NCBI RefSeq assembly: GCF_016651255.1
Contig: NZ_JAEKEG010000167.1
Span: 1-45,566 of the forward strand
Length of the DNA stretch: 45,566 nucleotides
Reading direction: 5' to 3'
Source: Pseudomonas sp. TH10
GTDB taxonomy: Bacteria > Pseudomonadota > Gammaproteobacteria > Pseudomonadales > Pseudomonadaceae
Below, in pieces: positions 19,267-28,853 of this stretch (positions are counted from its first letter, which is position 1; every line of letters starts with the position of its first letter). The translations under genes were made by a program, and so were the position numbers. The notes beneath the pieces are model-generated. The model was not told the origin of the DNA. It did no database searches and saw only the letters and a list, made by a program, of their open reading frames with translations.

Positions 19267-20037
19267 TTAGCGCATCACGATGCCGCGTTTGGCCATGTAA
19301 GCCTTGGCTTCCTGCACGGTGTATTCGCCGAAGTGGAAAATACTCGCCGCCAATACCGCGCTGGCGTGGCCTTCGAGAATGCCGTCGGCCAGATGCTGCA
19401 GGTTGCCGACACCGCCGGACGCGATCACCGGAATGCCCAGCGCATCGCTGATGGCGCGGGTCACGCCGAGGTCGAAACCGTTTTTCATGCCGTCCTGGTC
19501 CATGCTGGTCAACAGGATTTCACCGGCGCCCAGGCCTTCCATCTTCTTCGCCCACTCCACCGCGTCGAGGCCGGTTGGCTTGCGCCCGCCGTGGGTGAAG
19601 ATCTCCCAGCGCGGGGTTTCGCCCGGGCCGGAGACTTTCTTCGCGTCAATGGCGACAACGATGCACTGCGAACCAAAATGCTGGGCAGCTTCGCCGACAA
19701 ATTCCGGGTTGAACACGGCTGCGGTATTGATCGAGACCTTGTCCGCGCCGGCATTGAGCAAGTTGCGAATGTCCTGCACGGTACGCACGCCGCCGCCTAC
19801 GGTCAGCGGAATAAACACCTGGCTGGCCATGCGCTCGACGGTATGCAGCGTGGTATCGCGGCCATCAACGCTGGCGGTGATGTCGAGAAAAGTAATCTCG
19901 TCGGCACCCTGCTCGTCATAGCGACGGGCGATTTCCACCGGGTCACCGGCGTCGCGGATGTTCTCGAACTTCACGCCTTTGACGACCCGACCGTTGTCCA
20001 CGTCCAGGCAAGGGATGATGCGTTTGGCCAGCGCCAT
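19267..20037 (-). CDS. hisF: Imidazole glycerol phosphate synthase, cyclase subunit HisF
   Basis: A 256-residue TIM barrel which, with HisH, forms IGP and AICAR in histidine synthesis. It shows [21 protein letters not shown] with the catalytic Asp11, [10 protein letters not shown] with Asp130-region residues farther on, GGVRTVQDI and [10 protein letters not shown] phosphate-binding loops. Length is normal. It follows hisA by 9 nt in the minus-strand his operon. Confidence 0.97.
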   Translation of the reverse strand: MALAKRIIPCLDVDNGRVVKGVKFENIRDAGDPVEIARRYDEQGADEITFLDITASVDGRDTTLHTVERMASQVFIPLTVGGGVRTVQDIRNLLNAGADKVSINTAAVFNPEFVGEAAQHFGSQCIVVAIDAKKVSGPGETPRWEIFTHGGRKPTGLDAVEWAKKMEGLGAGEILLTSMDQDGMKNGFDLGVTRAISDALGIPVIASGGVGNLQHLADGILEGHASAVLAASIFHFGEYTVQEAKAYMAKRGIVMR

Positions 20038-20046
20038 GGTCAGTCC

Positions 20047-20784
20047 TCAGCCTTTGTACGAATCGCAGAAAGCTTGCGCTTCGGCGACGTCGAGGGTGCC
20101 TTCGTAGATCGCTCGGCCGGTGATGGCGCCGATGATGCCCGGCGCTTTGGCGTCGAGCAGCGACTTGATGTCACCGAGATTGTGGATACCGCCGGAAGCG
20201 ATCACCGGAATCTTGGTCGCAGCGGCCAGCGCAGCGGTAAACGGTACATTGCAGCCCTGCATCATGCCGTCTTTGGCGATGTCGGTATAAACGATCGAGG
20301 ACACGCCGTCGGCTTCGAATTGCTTGGCCAGGTCGATGACGTTCACGGTGCTGATCTCAGCCCAGCCATCGGTGGCGACAAAACCGTCTTTGGCATCCAG
20401 ACCGACGATGATCTTGCCCGGGAACGCACGGCACGCTTCAGCGACGAATGCCGGATCTTTCACGGCTTTGGTGCCGATGATCACGTAGCTGACGCCAGCC
20501 TTGACGTAGTGCTCGATGGTTTCCAGCGAGCGGATGCCGCCACCGATCTGGATCGGCAGGTTCGGGTAGCGTTTGGCAATCGCCGTAACCACTTCACCGT
20601 TAACCGGCTGACCTTCAAAAGCACCGTTCAGATCGACCAGATGCAGACGACGGCAACCGCCCTCCACCCACTTGGCAGCCATGCTCACCGGGTCATCGGA
20701 GAACACTGTGGAATCTTCCATGCGGCCCTGGCGCAGACGTACGCAGGCACCGTCTTTAAGATCGATAGCGGGAATAATCAGCAT
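20047..20784 (-). CDS. hisA: ProFAR isomerase HisA
   Basis: A 245-residue TIM barrel catalysing the Amadori rearrangement of ProFAR to [25 protein letters not shown] carries the first catalytic Asp (Asp8); IGGGIRS and IASGGIHN bind the phosphates. ATG at 20784 follows GAAGG by a good spacing and gives the family N-terminus; the ORF can be read upstream to 20799 but without support. It lies between DUF2164 and hisF genes. Confidence 0.97.
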   Translation of the reverse strand: MLIIPAIDLKDGACVRLRQGRMEDSTVFSDDPVSMAAKWVEGGCRRLHLVDLNGAFEGQPVNGEVVTAIAKRYPNLPIQIGGGIRSLETIEHYVKAGVSYVIIGTKAVKDPAFVAEACRAFPGKIIVGLDAKDGFVATDGWAEISTVNVIDLAKQFEADGVSSIVYTDIAKDGMMQGCNVPFTAALAAATKIPVIASGGIHNLGDIKSLLDAKAPGIIGAITGRAIYEGTLDVAEAQAFCDSYKG

Positions 20785-20826
20785 CTGGCAAACCTTCAAA
20801 TTCGATTGTTCAGCTTCGCTCGGAAA

Positions 20827-21087
20827 TCAGTTTTTTTCGAGCGCCCACAGGTCGCTTTCGATGCTTTCAAACCGCTCCTTGAGGTGGGTCTGCACATCGA
20901 AAATCGCCCTGTTGTAATAGTGCGGAGCAATTTCGCGGGTAAACAGCTCAAGAATCTCCGCCGCCTCGAACGACCCGAGGTCGAGTTCGAAACGATCTTC
21001 CATGAAGCGTTTGATCTTGTGATTGGCCTCGCTCTCCTGCTCGGGAGTGAGGGTCAGGATCGGCGGCTTGGACTTCTTGGCGGCCAT
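20827..21087 (-). CDS. DUF2164 family protein
   Basis: An 86-residue, highly charged, probably helical protein with no signal or membrane segment. PILTLTPEQESEANHKIKRFMEDRFELDLGSFEAAEILELF and HYYNRAIFDVQTHLKERFESIESDLWALE fit DUF2164. Function is unknown. Its ATG touches the stop codon of hisH with no gap, so it is translated within the his operon; such insertion of an uncharacterised gene between hisH and hisA seems regular in Pseudomonas. Confidence 0.88.
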   Translation of the reverse strand: MAAKKSKPPILTLTPEQESEANHKIKRFMEDRFELDLGSFEAAEILELFTREIAPHYYNRAIFDVQTHLKERFESIESDLWALEKN

Positions 21088-21726
21088 TTACCAGCGACCA
21101 TCCCACGCGGCGAAGTTCTGCAGCAATTGCAGGCCATGGGTATGGCTCTTCTCCGGGTGGAACTGCACGGCAAAGCGCGAGCCATCAGCCAGCGCCGCAG
21201 CGAAATCGACGCCGTAATGACCGCCACCCACCACTTGCCGCGCGTTGGCAGCCGCAATGTAGTAGCTGTGCACGAAGTAGAAACGCGCCATGTCCGGGAT
21301 GTCATGCCACAGCGGGTGGCTGACCTTCTGCTGCACCTCGTTCCAGCCCATGTGCGGGACTTTCAGGTGCTCGCCGTCTTCATGCAGATCTTTGCCGAAA
21401 AACTTCACCGCGCCCGGAAACAGGCCGATGCAGTCGACGCCGTCGTTCTCTTCGCTGGTGTCGAGCAAGGCTTGCATGCCAACACAGATGCCGAGGAACG
21501 GACGATCCTGACTGACTTCACGCACCAGCGAGTCGAAACCGAGGCGACGGATCTCCGCCATGCAATCGCGAATCGCGCCGACGCCGGGGAACACCACGCG
21601 GTCGGCTTCGCGAATCACATTGGCATCGCTGGTGATCAGCACTTTGCCGGCACCGACATGCTCGAGGGCCTTGGCCACCGAGTGCAGGTTGCCCATGCCG
21701 TAGTCGATAACTGCAACCGTCTGCAT
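21088..21726 (-). CDS. hisH: Imidazole glycerol phosphate synthase, glutaminase subunit HisH
   Basis: A 212-residue class I glutamine amidotransferase which passes ammonia to HisF. Seen are [17 protein letters not shown], the PGVGA oxyanion loop, the nucleophile Cys in LGICVGMQ and the catalytic His-x-Glu in VQFHPEKSH. Its ATG overlaps the hisB stop by one base (TAATG). Confidence 0.97.
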   Translation of the reverse strand: MQTVAVIDYGMGNLHSVAKALEHVGAGKVLITSDANVIREADRVVFPGVGAIRDCMAEIRRLGFDSLVREVSQDRPFLGICVGMQALLDTSEENDGVDCIGLFPGAVKFFGKDLHEDGEHLKVPHMGWNEVQQKVSHPLWHDIPDMARFYFVHSYYIAAANARQVVGGGHYGVDFAAALADGSRFAVQFHPEKSHTHGLQLLQNFAAWDGRW

Positions 21727-22319
21727 TACAGAACGCCTTTGGTCGACGGCATTTGCCCGGCCATGCGTTCATCCAGCTCCACAGCCATGCGCAGCGCGCG
21801 GCCGAAAGCCTTGAACACGGTTTCGATCTGGTGGTGAGTGTTGGTGCCGCGCAGGTTGTCGATGTGCATGCTGACAAGCGCATGGTTGACGAAGCCCTGG
21901 AAGAATTCCTGGAACAGGTCAACGTCGAAGCCGCCCACGGTAGCGCGGGTGTAAGGCACGTGCATCTGCAGGCCTGGACGACCGGAGAAGTCGATCACTA
22001 CGCGCGACAGCGCTTCATCGAGCGGCACGTAGGCGTGGCCGTAGCGACGGATGCCCTTTTTGTCGCCGATGGCTTTGGCAAACGCCTGGCCGAGGGTGAT
22101 ACCGACGTCTTCCACCGTATGGTGGTCGTCGATATGCAGATCGCCCTTGCATTCAATATCCAGGTCGATCAACCCGTGACGGGCGATCTGATCCAGCATG
22201 TGCTCAAGAAAAGGAACACCGATATCGAATCGGGCCTTTCCGGTGCCATCAAGGTTGATCGAGGCTTTGATCTGGGTTTCCAGAGTGTCGCGCTCGACAG
22301 AAGCCTTACGTTCGGCCAT
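21726..22319 (-). CDS. hisB: Imidazoleglycerol-phosphate dehydratase HisB
   Basis: A 197-residue Mn-dependent dehydratase (monofunctional type). The His-rich metal motifs [10 protein letters not shown] and NTHHQIE are present, with [19 protein letters not shown] at the N-terminal half. The start at ATG 22319 gives MAERKASV; a GTG three bases upstream is also in frame. It is the first gene of the minus-strand his cluster, so the operon promoter should lie at about 22320-22480. Confidence 0.97.
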   Translation of the reverse strand: MAERKASVERDTLETQIKASINLDGTGKARFDIGVPFLEHMLDQIARHGLIDLDIECKGDLHIDDHHTVEDVGITLGQAFAKAIGDKKGIRRYGHAYVPLDEALSRVVIDFSGRPGLQMHVPYTRATVGGFDVDLFQEFFQGFVNHALVSMHIDNLRGTNTHHQIETVFKAFGRALRMAVELDERMAGQMPSTKGVL

Positions 22320-22476
22320 CACCAGCTCCGCAAAATCATTGGGCGAAAAAGGCAGCCATTATAGGCACGCGGGGCCGAAACAGAAACACGAGAGGTGATA
22401 TCCCTGACAGACAGAAGCCCCGGTTGTCGCGGGTAGACATGTGCATACAAGCCATTACAGGCAACGTAAAAACAAA

Positions 22477-22566
22477 TGTGGGAGCGAGCCTGCTCGCGAA
22501 TGCGGTGGGCCAGCCAACATTTATGTCGACTGACATTCCGTCTTCGCGAGCAGGCTCGCTCCCACA
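22477..22566. repeat. REPIN between hisB and the MFS gene
   Basis: Inverted REP pair of a third subtype: TGTGGGAGCGAGCCTGCTCG and its inverse, about 42 nt apart. The same core occurs once more as a single REP at 38386. Confidence 0.9.
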
Positions 22567-22589
22567 GGGAACTGCGTTTTACCCATTAC

Positions 22590-24254
22590 TTAGTGAAACA
22601 GTACCGCCGTTTTCTGCAAGGTCACCCACACACCCCACGCCAACGGAATACCCACCACCAGCCACGCAGCAATCGCCAATGGCTTGCTGCCCGGCGCGGC
22701 TTTCCACTCCAGCACGGTGGTTGCATCAGCACCTTTGTCGTGGCCCAGCGCCTGTTCGGCAGCCAGTTCGGCGTCGGTCATGAAGTACTTGTCGGCCACC
22801 GGGCGTACCAGCATGTTGCACAGGAAGCCCAGCACCAGCAGACCGGCGAGGATGTACAGCGTGATGTCGTAAGCCGCGGCGCGTTCCACGCCGATGCTCA
22901 ACTGATACTCACGCAGGTAGTTCACCAGTACCGGACCGAGCACACCGGCCGCAGCCCAGGCAGTCAGCAGACGACCGTGGATCGCGCCGACCATCTGCGT
23001 ACCGAACAGGTCAGCCAGATACGCCGGAACAGTGGCGAAACCGCCGCCGTACATCGACAGAATGATGCAGAACGCCGCCACGAACAGCGCAACGTTGCCC
23101 AAATGGCCGAGGTTCGGGATCAGCGCGTACAGGGCAAAACCCAGGGCGAAGAACACAAAATAAGTGTTTTTGCGGCCCAGATAGTCCGAGAACGATGCCC
23201 AGAAGAAGCGGCCACCGATGTTGAACAGGCTCAGCAGTCCGGTAAACCCGGCCGCAATCGCGGCAATCGAAGCCAGTTGGCCGGCGTCCAGTTGACCGAA
23301 CGGCAGATCCACACCGATCAATTTACCGCCAAAGACTTCCTGCAACAGCGGCGACGCCATGCCCAGAATGCCGATACCCGCCGATACGTTCAGGCACAGG
23401 ACCAGCCACACCAGACGGAATTGCGGGGTTTTCCACGCAACGTTCACGTGCACGTGACGGTGAGTGATCATCGAGTTCGAAGCTTTTTTCGCCGGCGCAG
23501 TCCAGCCTTCAGGCTTCCAGCCAGTTGGCGGTACGCGATACGACAGGGCGCCGCCGATCATGAACACGAAGTAGATCGCGGCCATCACCAGGAAGCTCTG
23601 CCATACGCCGACGCTGGTTGGCGAAGCGAAGTGGCCCATCAGCGCTGCGGCCAACGGCGCACCGACCATCGCGCCGCCACCGAAGCCCATGATCGCCATT
23701 CCGGTGGCCATGCCGCGTTTGTCCGGGAACCACTTGATCAGGGTCGACACCGGCGAGATATAGCCCAGGCCCAGACCGATACCGCCGATCACGCCGGAGC
23801 CGATCCACATCAGCCAGATTTGGTGGGTATAAATCCCCAACGCCGAAATCAGCAGACCACCGCACCAGCAAAGTGCCGATACAACGCCAGCCTTGCGTGG
23901 CCCGGCGTGTTCCAGCCAGCCACCCCAGATCGCTGCCGAGCAGCCGAGGAAGATGAAGAACAGGGTGTAGATCCAGCCGAGCATCGAGATCGGCCAGTCG
24001 CATTGCGAAGAGAAGACTTGTGCGATGAAGCTCATGTCCGGTGCGCAGGCCACTGGCGCGGTGATGCCCAGTGCCTTCGACAACGGCAACCAGAACACCG
24101 AAAAACCGTAGGCCATGCCGATGCACAAGTGAATGGCCAATGCGGCCGGTGGCACCAGCCAGCGGTTGAAACCGGGCTTGGCGATGATGCGTTCCTTGGA
24201 CAGGAACGCAGGCTGGTCGGCTTTGAGACCGTCCGCCGTAATGCTCGTGCTCAT
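22590..24254 (-). CDS. OFA-family MFS transporter
   Basis: A 554-residue integral membrane protein with about 12 helices. N-terminal RIIAKPGFNRWLVPPAALAIHLCIGMAYGFSVFWLPLSKALG and MGWIYTLFFIFLG-type helices, FPDKRGMATGMAIMGFGGGAM between helices 4 and 5, and GRFFWASFSDYLGRKNTYF in the middle loop fit the oxalate/formate antiporter family; long members of this kind are often annotated as monocarboxylate carriers. The real substrate cannot be read from sequence. ATG 24254 follows GGGGGA; the upstream extension to 24323 is rejected. Divergent from the PanZ-like gene across about 190 bp of promoter region. Confidence 0.88.
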   Translation of the reverse strand: MSTSITADGLKADQPAFLSKERIIAKPGFNRWLVPPAALAIHLCIGMAYGFSVFWLPLSKALGITAPVACAPDMSFIAQVFSSQCDWPISMLGWIYTLFFIFLGCSAAIWGGWLEHAGPRKAGVVSALCWCGGLLISALGIYTHQIWLMWIGSGVIGGIGLGLGYISPVSTLIKWFPDKRGMATGMAIMGFGGGAMVGAPLAAALMGHFASPTSVGVWQSFLVMAAIYFVFMIGGALSYRVPPTGWKPEGWTAPAKKASNSMITHRHVHVNVAWKTPQFRLVWLVLCLNVSAGIGILGMASPLLQEVFGGKLIGVDLPFGQLDAGQLASIAAIAAGFTGLLSLFNIGGRFFWASFSDYLGRKNTYFVFFALGFALYALIPNLGHLGNVALFVAAFCIILSMYGGGFATVPAYLADLFGTQMVGAIHGRLLTAWAAAGVLGPVLVNYLREYQLSIGVERAAAYDITLYILAGLLVLGFLCNMLVRPVADKYFMTDAELAAEQALGHDKGADATTVLEWKAAPGSKPLAIAAWLVVGIPLAWGVWVTLQKTAVLFH

Positions 24255-24442
24255 TGTGTATCCCCCAATTATTAGTATGGTTCGCCAGCCACTGTTCACC
24301 CTCGGCCTTATGCACGCAGGCATGACCGTTTTTTAAGGTGAAGCTCCTTGAAGGCGCGACGTTAAGTCGCAGAAGGACGGACGAACCGGCAAAGGTTACC
24401 ATTTGCAGGTGACAGAAAAACCAAACTGATATCACCTTTTTC

Positions 24443-24880
24443 ATGTCATCTGATCTCCTCCCTGCTGGAGCCGCCATGCCGATCGTTGTCGAGTCGCTCA
24501 AAGAAGCCAACTATCAGGATCAGCAAGACTTGCAGAAGATCTATCGGGATGCGCCGCAGTGGCTCTTCGCACCCTTTGCCTCGCAGCAGCAGTTGATCGA
24601 AGCCTGCCTGGGCGATGGCTCGCTGATCGCCGGGCGCTTCAATGACCGCTTGCTGGGTGCCGCCCGCCTGCAACGGCACCAGAACGTCTGGCACCTGTCC
24701 CAACTGTGCGTGCGCAAGATCACCCGTCGACGCGGCGTCGCCGAGCGCCTGGTGGACGAGGCGCGGAAAATGGCCCGCGACGCCGGCGCCACCTTGCACC
24801 TGCTGGCCCCCGCCGGCCATCTTGACGCCCAGGCGCTCGCCGCCAAGCTGAAAGTGTCGCTGGATGAACTGACAACGTGA
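24443..24880 (+). CDS. GNAT-fold protein of the PanZ/PanM acetyl-CoA sensor type
   Basis: A 145-residue acetyltransferase-fold protein. DQQDLQKIY, IAGRFNDRLLGAARL and LCVRKITRRRGVAERLVDEA match the layout of E. coli PanZ (DLQKIW, AARFNERLLAAVRV, VREVTRRRGVG), which binds CoA and controls PanD in pantothenate synthesis. The RRRGVA stretch is the acetyl-CoA pyrophosphate loop. A second start at ATG 24476 gives MPIVVESL and may be the true one, since it fits the family N-terminus better. panD is not in the window. Confidence 0.75.
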   Translation: MSSDLLPAGAAMPIVVESLKEANYQDQQDLQKIYRDAPQWLFAPFASQQQLIEACLGDGSLIAGRFNDRLLGAARLQRHQNVWHLSQLCVRKITRRRGVAERLVDEARKMARDAGATLHLLAPAGHLDAQALAAKLKVSLDELTT

Positions 24881-24958
24881 TCGCCGACCGATCGTCGTCC
24901 CCGGAGCGCTATACTCCCCGGCTGTATTTCGAATTTGACTAACTACAAGGACTCGCCC

Positions 24959-27178
24959 ATGAAAGCGTTCGGCAAAATCCTGGGTCTGGTACTTCTCGGG
25001 CTATTGCTGATCATTGTGGCTCTGGGGTTTGCCCTGACCCACCTCTTTGATCCCAATGACTATAAAGACGAGATCCGCCAGATAGCCCGCGACAAGGCCC
25101 ACATCGAGCTGACGCTCAATGGCGACATCGGCTGGAGCCTGTTCCCGTGGCTCGGCCTGGAATTGCACGACGCCAGCGTCGCCACGCTGGTCAAACCTGC
25201 CGAACCGTTTGCCGATTTGCAGATGCTCGGCCTGTCCGTGCGCGTGCTGCCGCTGCTGCGCCGCGAAGTGCAGATGAGCGACGTGCGCGTCGAAGGCCTG
25301 AACCTGCGCCTGAACCGCGACAAGGACGGCCATGGCAACTGGGAAGACATCGGCAAGGTGCCTGCCACTCAGGCCACGCCACCTGCCACCCCCGGTGAGC
25401 CTGCCAGCGAGACCACGGCCCAGGCGGAAAAACCCGCCCAGCCCATTCGCCTGGACATCGACAGCCTGACCGTCAATAACGCCCGGGTTGAATACAGCGA
25501 CGAAAAGACCGGCAAGCAGTTCAGCGCCGAAAGCATCCAGCTCAGCACTGGCGCCGTGCATGACTCGACCAATATTCCGGTCAAACTCACGGCGTTCCTT
25601 GGCACCAATCAGCCTGTCCTGCGGGTTCGCACTGAACTGAACGGCGAACTGCGTTTCGAACGCGCCCTGCAGCGCTACAAGTTCGAAGACATGAAACTGA
25701 CCGGGGAACTGGCTGGCGATCCGTTGCAAGGCAAGACCATGACGTTCTCCGCGCAGGGCCAGTTGTTGCTGGATAAAGCTGCGAACGTCGCCGAATGGAC
25801 AGGCATCAAGATCTCCGCCAACCAATTGCGCGCCTTGGGTGAGCTGAAAGCCAATGACCTCGACAAGACCCCGCAGATCACCGGCGGCGTCTCCATCGCC
25901 CAGTTCGATCTGGCTAAATTCGTCGACAGCATCGGCCAGAAACTCCCGGCCATGGCCGAAGGCAGCCTGAGCAAGGTCGAATTGGTCAGCCGTGTTGCCG
26001 CCACACCAACCAGCGTTGCCTTCGACAACATCAACCTGAAACTCGACGACAGCAGCTTCAGCGGGCGCATCGCCGTCGAAGACTTCGCCAGGCAATCGCT
26101 GCGTGCTGTGCTCAAGGCTGACACCTTCAACGTCGACCGTTACCTGAAACCAAAATCTGCCGAAGCCAATAGCGCAACTCAAGTGCGCCAGGCCGAAGTG
26201 GCCAGCACCGAAGCCAATGCCATGGCCGGGGCAGGCAGCACTCCGTTGCCGGATGCGCCGAGCAAAACCGCCTGGAGCACCGAGCGCCTGTTGCCCGTGG
26301 AGCGCCTGAGCAAACTCGATCTCGACGCCGACCTGACGTTCGGCCAACTCACCCTCGACAAACTGCCGATCCGCAACGCGGCCCTCAAGGCTACCGGCCA
26401 AAATGGCCTGCTGACCCTGGAAAACCTGCGCGGCGAATTGTACGAAGGTAACTTCGAAGCCAAAGGCACCCTCGATGTGCGCCAACAGGTCCCGGCGCTG
26501 AACCTGCAGACCCAGATCAACAAAGTGCCGGTGGAAAAAATCCTTGAAAGCCAGGGTAAAAACCCGCCGGTCAAAGGCCTGGTTACCCTCAACAGCAACC
26601 TGACCGGCAGCGGTAACAGCCAGAAAGCCCTGGTCGATACCCTCAACGGCACCGCCAGTTTCGCGATCAATAATGGCGTGCTGCTCAATGCCAACCTTGA
26701 ACAGCAGCTGTGCAAAGGCATCGCCACGCTCAACCGCAAGACCCTCAGCGGCGAGCCGCGCGGCAAGGACACGCCCTTCCAGGAGCTCAAGGGCAACCTG
26801 ACCTTGCGTAACGGCATTGCCAGCAACCCGGACCTGAAAGTGCGCATCCCCGGCATGACCGTCAACGGTGATGGCGACATCGACCTGCGCGTGCTGGGCA
26901 TGGACTACCGCGTCGGCATCATCGTCGAAGGCGATACCAGCGCCATGCCGGATCCGGCGTGTCAGGTCGGCGACAAGTTCGTCGGCATCGAATGGCCACT
27001 GCGTTGCCGTGGCCCGCTGGAACTCGGCGCCAAGGCTTGCCGCGTCGACAATGAGCGTCTCGGTCAGGTCGCGACCAAAATTGCCGGCAACAAACTGAGC
27101 GAGAAGATCGACGAAAAACTGGGCGACAAAGTCAGCCCGGAACTGAAAAACGCATTGAAGGGGCTGTTCAAGCGATGA
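24959..27178 (+). CDS. asmA: AsmA family protein
   Basis: A 739-residue envelope protein with one N-terminal membrane helix (ILGLVLLGLLLIIVALGFALT) and a long repeating beta domain facing the periplasm. The early block FDPNDYKDEIRQIARDKAHIELTLNGDIGWSLFPWLGLEL and the C-terminal LNGTASFAINNGVLLN/CQVGDKFVGIEWPLRCRG block are AsmA hallmarks. AsmA-like proteins are thought to bridge lipid transport to the outer membrane. ATG 24959 begins the membrane helix. The stop overlaps mutY as ATGA. Confidence 0.92.
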   Translation: MKAFGKILGLVLLGLLLIIVALGFALTHLFDPNDYKDEIRQIARDKAHIELTLNGDIGWSLFPWLGLELHDASVATLVKPAEPFADLQMLGLSVRVLPLLRREVQMSDVRVEGLNLRLNRDKDGHGNWEDIGKVPATQATPPATPGEPASETTAQAEKPAQPIRLDIDSLTVNNARVEYSDEKTGKQFSAESIQLSTGAVHDSTNIPVKLTAFLGTNQPVLRVRTELNGELRFERALQRYKFEDMKLTGELAGDPLQGKTMTFSAQGQLLLDKAANVAEWTGIKISANQLRALGELKANDLDKTPQITGGVSIAQFDLAKFVDSIGQKLPAMAEGSLSKVELVSRVAATPTSVAFDNINLKLDDSSFSGRIAVEDFARQSLRAVLKADTFNVDRYLKPKSAEANSATQVRQAEVASTEANAMAGAGSTPLPDAPSKTAWSTERLLPVERLSKLDLDADLTFGQLTLDKLPIRNAALKATGQNGLLTLENLRGELYEGNFEAKGTLDVRQQVPALNLQTQINKVPVEKILESQGKNPPVKGLVTLNSNLTGSGNSQKALVDTLNGTASFAINNGVLLNANLEQQLCKGIATLNRKTLSGEPRGKDTPFQELKGNLTLRNGIASNPDLKVRIPGMTVNGDGDIDLRVLGMDYRVGIIVEGDTSAMPDPACQVGDKFVGIEWPLRCRGPLELGAKACRVDNERLGQVATKIAGNKLSEKIDEKLGDKVSPELKNALKGLFKR

Positions 27179-28242
27179 GAGCGGAGCAGTTTTCAACGGC
27201 GGTGCTGGAATGGTTCGACCGCCACGGCCGCCACGATTTGCCTTGGCAGCAGGACATCAACCCGTATCGGGTATGGGTGTCGGAGATCATGTTGCAGCAG
27301 ACCCAGGTCAGCACCGTGCTGAATTACTTCGACCGTTTCATGGCCGCGCTGCCGACGGTCGAAGCCCTGGCTGAAGCGCCGGAAGACGAAGTGCTGCACC
27401 TGTGGACCGGCCTGGGCTACTACACCCGCGCGCGCAATTTGCAGAAGACCGCGAAGATTGTCGTCAGCCAGTACGGCGGCGAGTTTCCGCGTGACGTCGA
27501 AAAGCTTACCGATCTGCCGGGCATCGGCCTGTCTACCGCTGGCGCCATCGCAAGCATCAGCATGGGTTTGCGCGCGCCGATTCTCGACGGCAACGTCAAA
27601 CGCGTGCTGGCGCGCTTTACCGCGCAAGAGGGCTACCCCGGCGAGCCGAAGGTGGCCAAGCAGCTGTGGGCCAACGCAGAGCGCTTTACGCCGCACGATC
27701 GGGTCAACGCCTACACCCAGGCAATGATGGATCTCGGCGCCACACTCTGCACGCGCAGCAAGCCGAGCTGCCTGCTGTGCCCGCTGGAGCGTGGTTGCGA
27801 GGCGCACATGCTCGGCCTCGAAACCCGCTACCCGATCCCCAAGCCGCGCAAAGCCATCCCGCAGAAGCGCACGCTGATGCCGATGCTCGCCAACGGCGAC
27901 GGCGCGATTCTGCTTTACCGTCGCCCGTCGAGCGGTTTGTGGGGCGGCCTGTGGAGCCTTCCGGAGCTCGACGACCTCGACGACCTGCAACATCTCGCCG
28001 ATCAGCACTCGCTGACCATGGGCGAGCAGCAGGCGCTGCCCAACCTCGTCCACACGTTCAGCCATTTCCAGCTGTCCATCGAACCCTGGCTGGTTCAAGT
28101 GCAGGAGGCCACCCATCACGTGGCCGAGGCCGACTGGCTCTGGTATAACCTCGCCACCCCGCCGCGCCTGGGCCTTGCCGCCCCGGTCAAGACCTTGCTC
28201 GAACGCGCGGCCGCCGTATTGAACGCAGGAGAGTCGTCATGA
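27175..28242 (+). CDS. mutY: Adenine DNA glycosylase MutY
   Basis: The 355-residue repair enzyme removes adenine mispaired with 8-oxoguanine. Catalytic Glu37 ([10 protein letters not shown]) and Asp138 ([13 protein letters not shown]) are present, with the helix-hairpin-helix [12 protein letters not shown] and a [4Fe-4S] cluster from Cys192, 199, 202 and 208. The C-terminal NUDIX-like domain ([18 protein letters not shown]) reads 8-oxoG. It overlaps asmA at its start and yggX at its stop by ATGA. Confidence 0.97.
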   Translation: MRAEQFSTAVLEWFDRHGRHDLPWQQDINPYRVWVSEIMLQQTQVSTVLNYFDRFMAALPTVEALAEAPEDEVLHLWTGLGYYTRARNLQKTAKIVVSQYGGEFPRDVEKLTDLPGIGLSTAGAIASISMGLRAPILDGNVKRVLARFTAQEGYPGEPKVAKQLWANAERFTPHDRVNAYTQAMMDLGATLCTRSKPSCLLCPLERGCEAHMLGLETRYPIPKPRKAIPQKRTLMPMLANGDGAILLYRRPSSGLWGGLWSLPELDDLDDLQHLADQHSLTMGEQQALPNLVHTFSHFQLSIEPWLVQVQEATHHVAEADWLWYNLATPPRLGLAAPVKTLLERAAAVLNAGESS

Positions 28243-28511
28243 CCCGCACCATCATGTGCCGCAAGTACAAAGAAGAATTGCCTGCCCTGGAGCGCGCTCC
28301 TTTCCCGGGCGCCAAAGGCCAGGACATTTTTGACCACGTCTCGGCCAAGGCCTGGGCTGACTGGCAGAAACACCAAACCCTGCTGATCAACGAAAAGCGT
28401 TTGAACATGATGAACGCCGAAGACCGCAAATATCTTCAGGGCGAAATGGACAAGTACTTCTCCGGCGAGGAATACGCCAAGGCCGAAGGCTACGTTCCGC
28501 CCGCAGAGTAA
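28239..28511 (+). CDS. yggX: Oxidative damage protection protein YggX
   Basis: A 90-residue Fe(II)-trafficking protein that protects Fe-S proteins, fitting with the Fe-S enzyme MutY before it. The start [27 protein letters not shown] carries the conserved Cys7; [34 protein letters not shown] is the family's C-terminal helix region. Start overlaps the mutY stop. A hairpin (ACCCCCGA / TCGGGGGT, 28512-28530) follows without a clear T-run. Confidence 0.95.
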   Translation: MTRTIMCRKYKEELPALERAPFPGAKGQDIFDHVSAKAWADWQKHQTLLINEKRLNMMNAEDRKYLQGEMDKYFSGEEYAKAEGYVPPAE

Positions 28512-28576
28512 ACCCCCGAAAATCGGGGGTCGGATCGTAAGCGACGGAATTAATTTAAGAAATTTTAAAAAAGTCG

Positions 28577-28605
28577 TTGACGTAAATCCGAAAAACCCTT
28601 TTAAT
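28577..28605 (+). promoter_or_regulatory. Sigma70 promoter of tRNA-Phe
   Basis: TTGACG at 28577, a 17-nt gap, then TTTAAT at 28600. A GC-rich discriminator (GCGCCCCG) precedes the tRNA, as usual for stringently controlled stable RNA. Confidence 0.75.
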
Positions 28606-28615
28606 GCGCCCCGTT

Positions 28616-28691
28616 GCCCAGATAGCTCAGTCGGTAGAGCAGGGGATTGAAAATCCCCGTGTCGGCGGTTCGATTCCGTCTCTGGGCACCA
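28616..28691 (+). tRNA. tRNA-Phe (GAA)
   Basis: 76 nt with encoded CCA. The acceptor stem GCCCAGA pairs with TCTGGGC, the D-loop region is AGCTCAGTCGGTAGAGC, the anticodon loop TTGAAAA reads GAA between GGGGA and TCCCC, and the T-arm has GGTTCGATTCC. Confidence 0.98.
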
Positions 28692-28699
28692 AATACCGA

Positions 28700-28731
28700 A
28701 AACCCTGAATCGCAAGATTCAGGGTTTTTTT
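28700..28731 (+). terminator. Terminator of tRNA-Phe
   Basis: AACCCTGAATC, short loop, GATTCAGGGTT followed by TTTTT, starting 9 nt past the CCA end. Confidence 0.9.
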
Positions 28732-28853
28732 ATGCTTGCGATTTGACCGGCGCAGCCGTGATGTACTTTCCCGCACACCCCGGCCTCGGCCTGGATTGTC
28801 CAAATGCCGCCCGAAGACTATCGTTGTCAGCTACCCGCACTGGTAAGACGCCG

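Noticed and set aside
18979..21837. Plus-strand ORF of 952 codons across the his operon
   Set aside because: It lies antisense to the solute-binding gene, hisF, hisA, DUF2164 and hisH, all clearly real, and its residues follow their complements.
25001..27196. Minus-strand ORF of 731 codons
   Set aside because: Antisense shadow of asmA.
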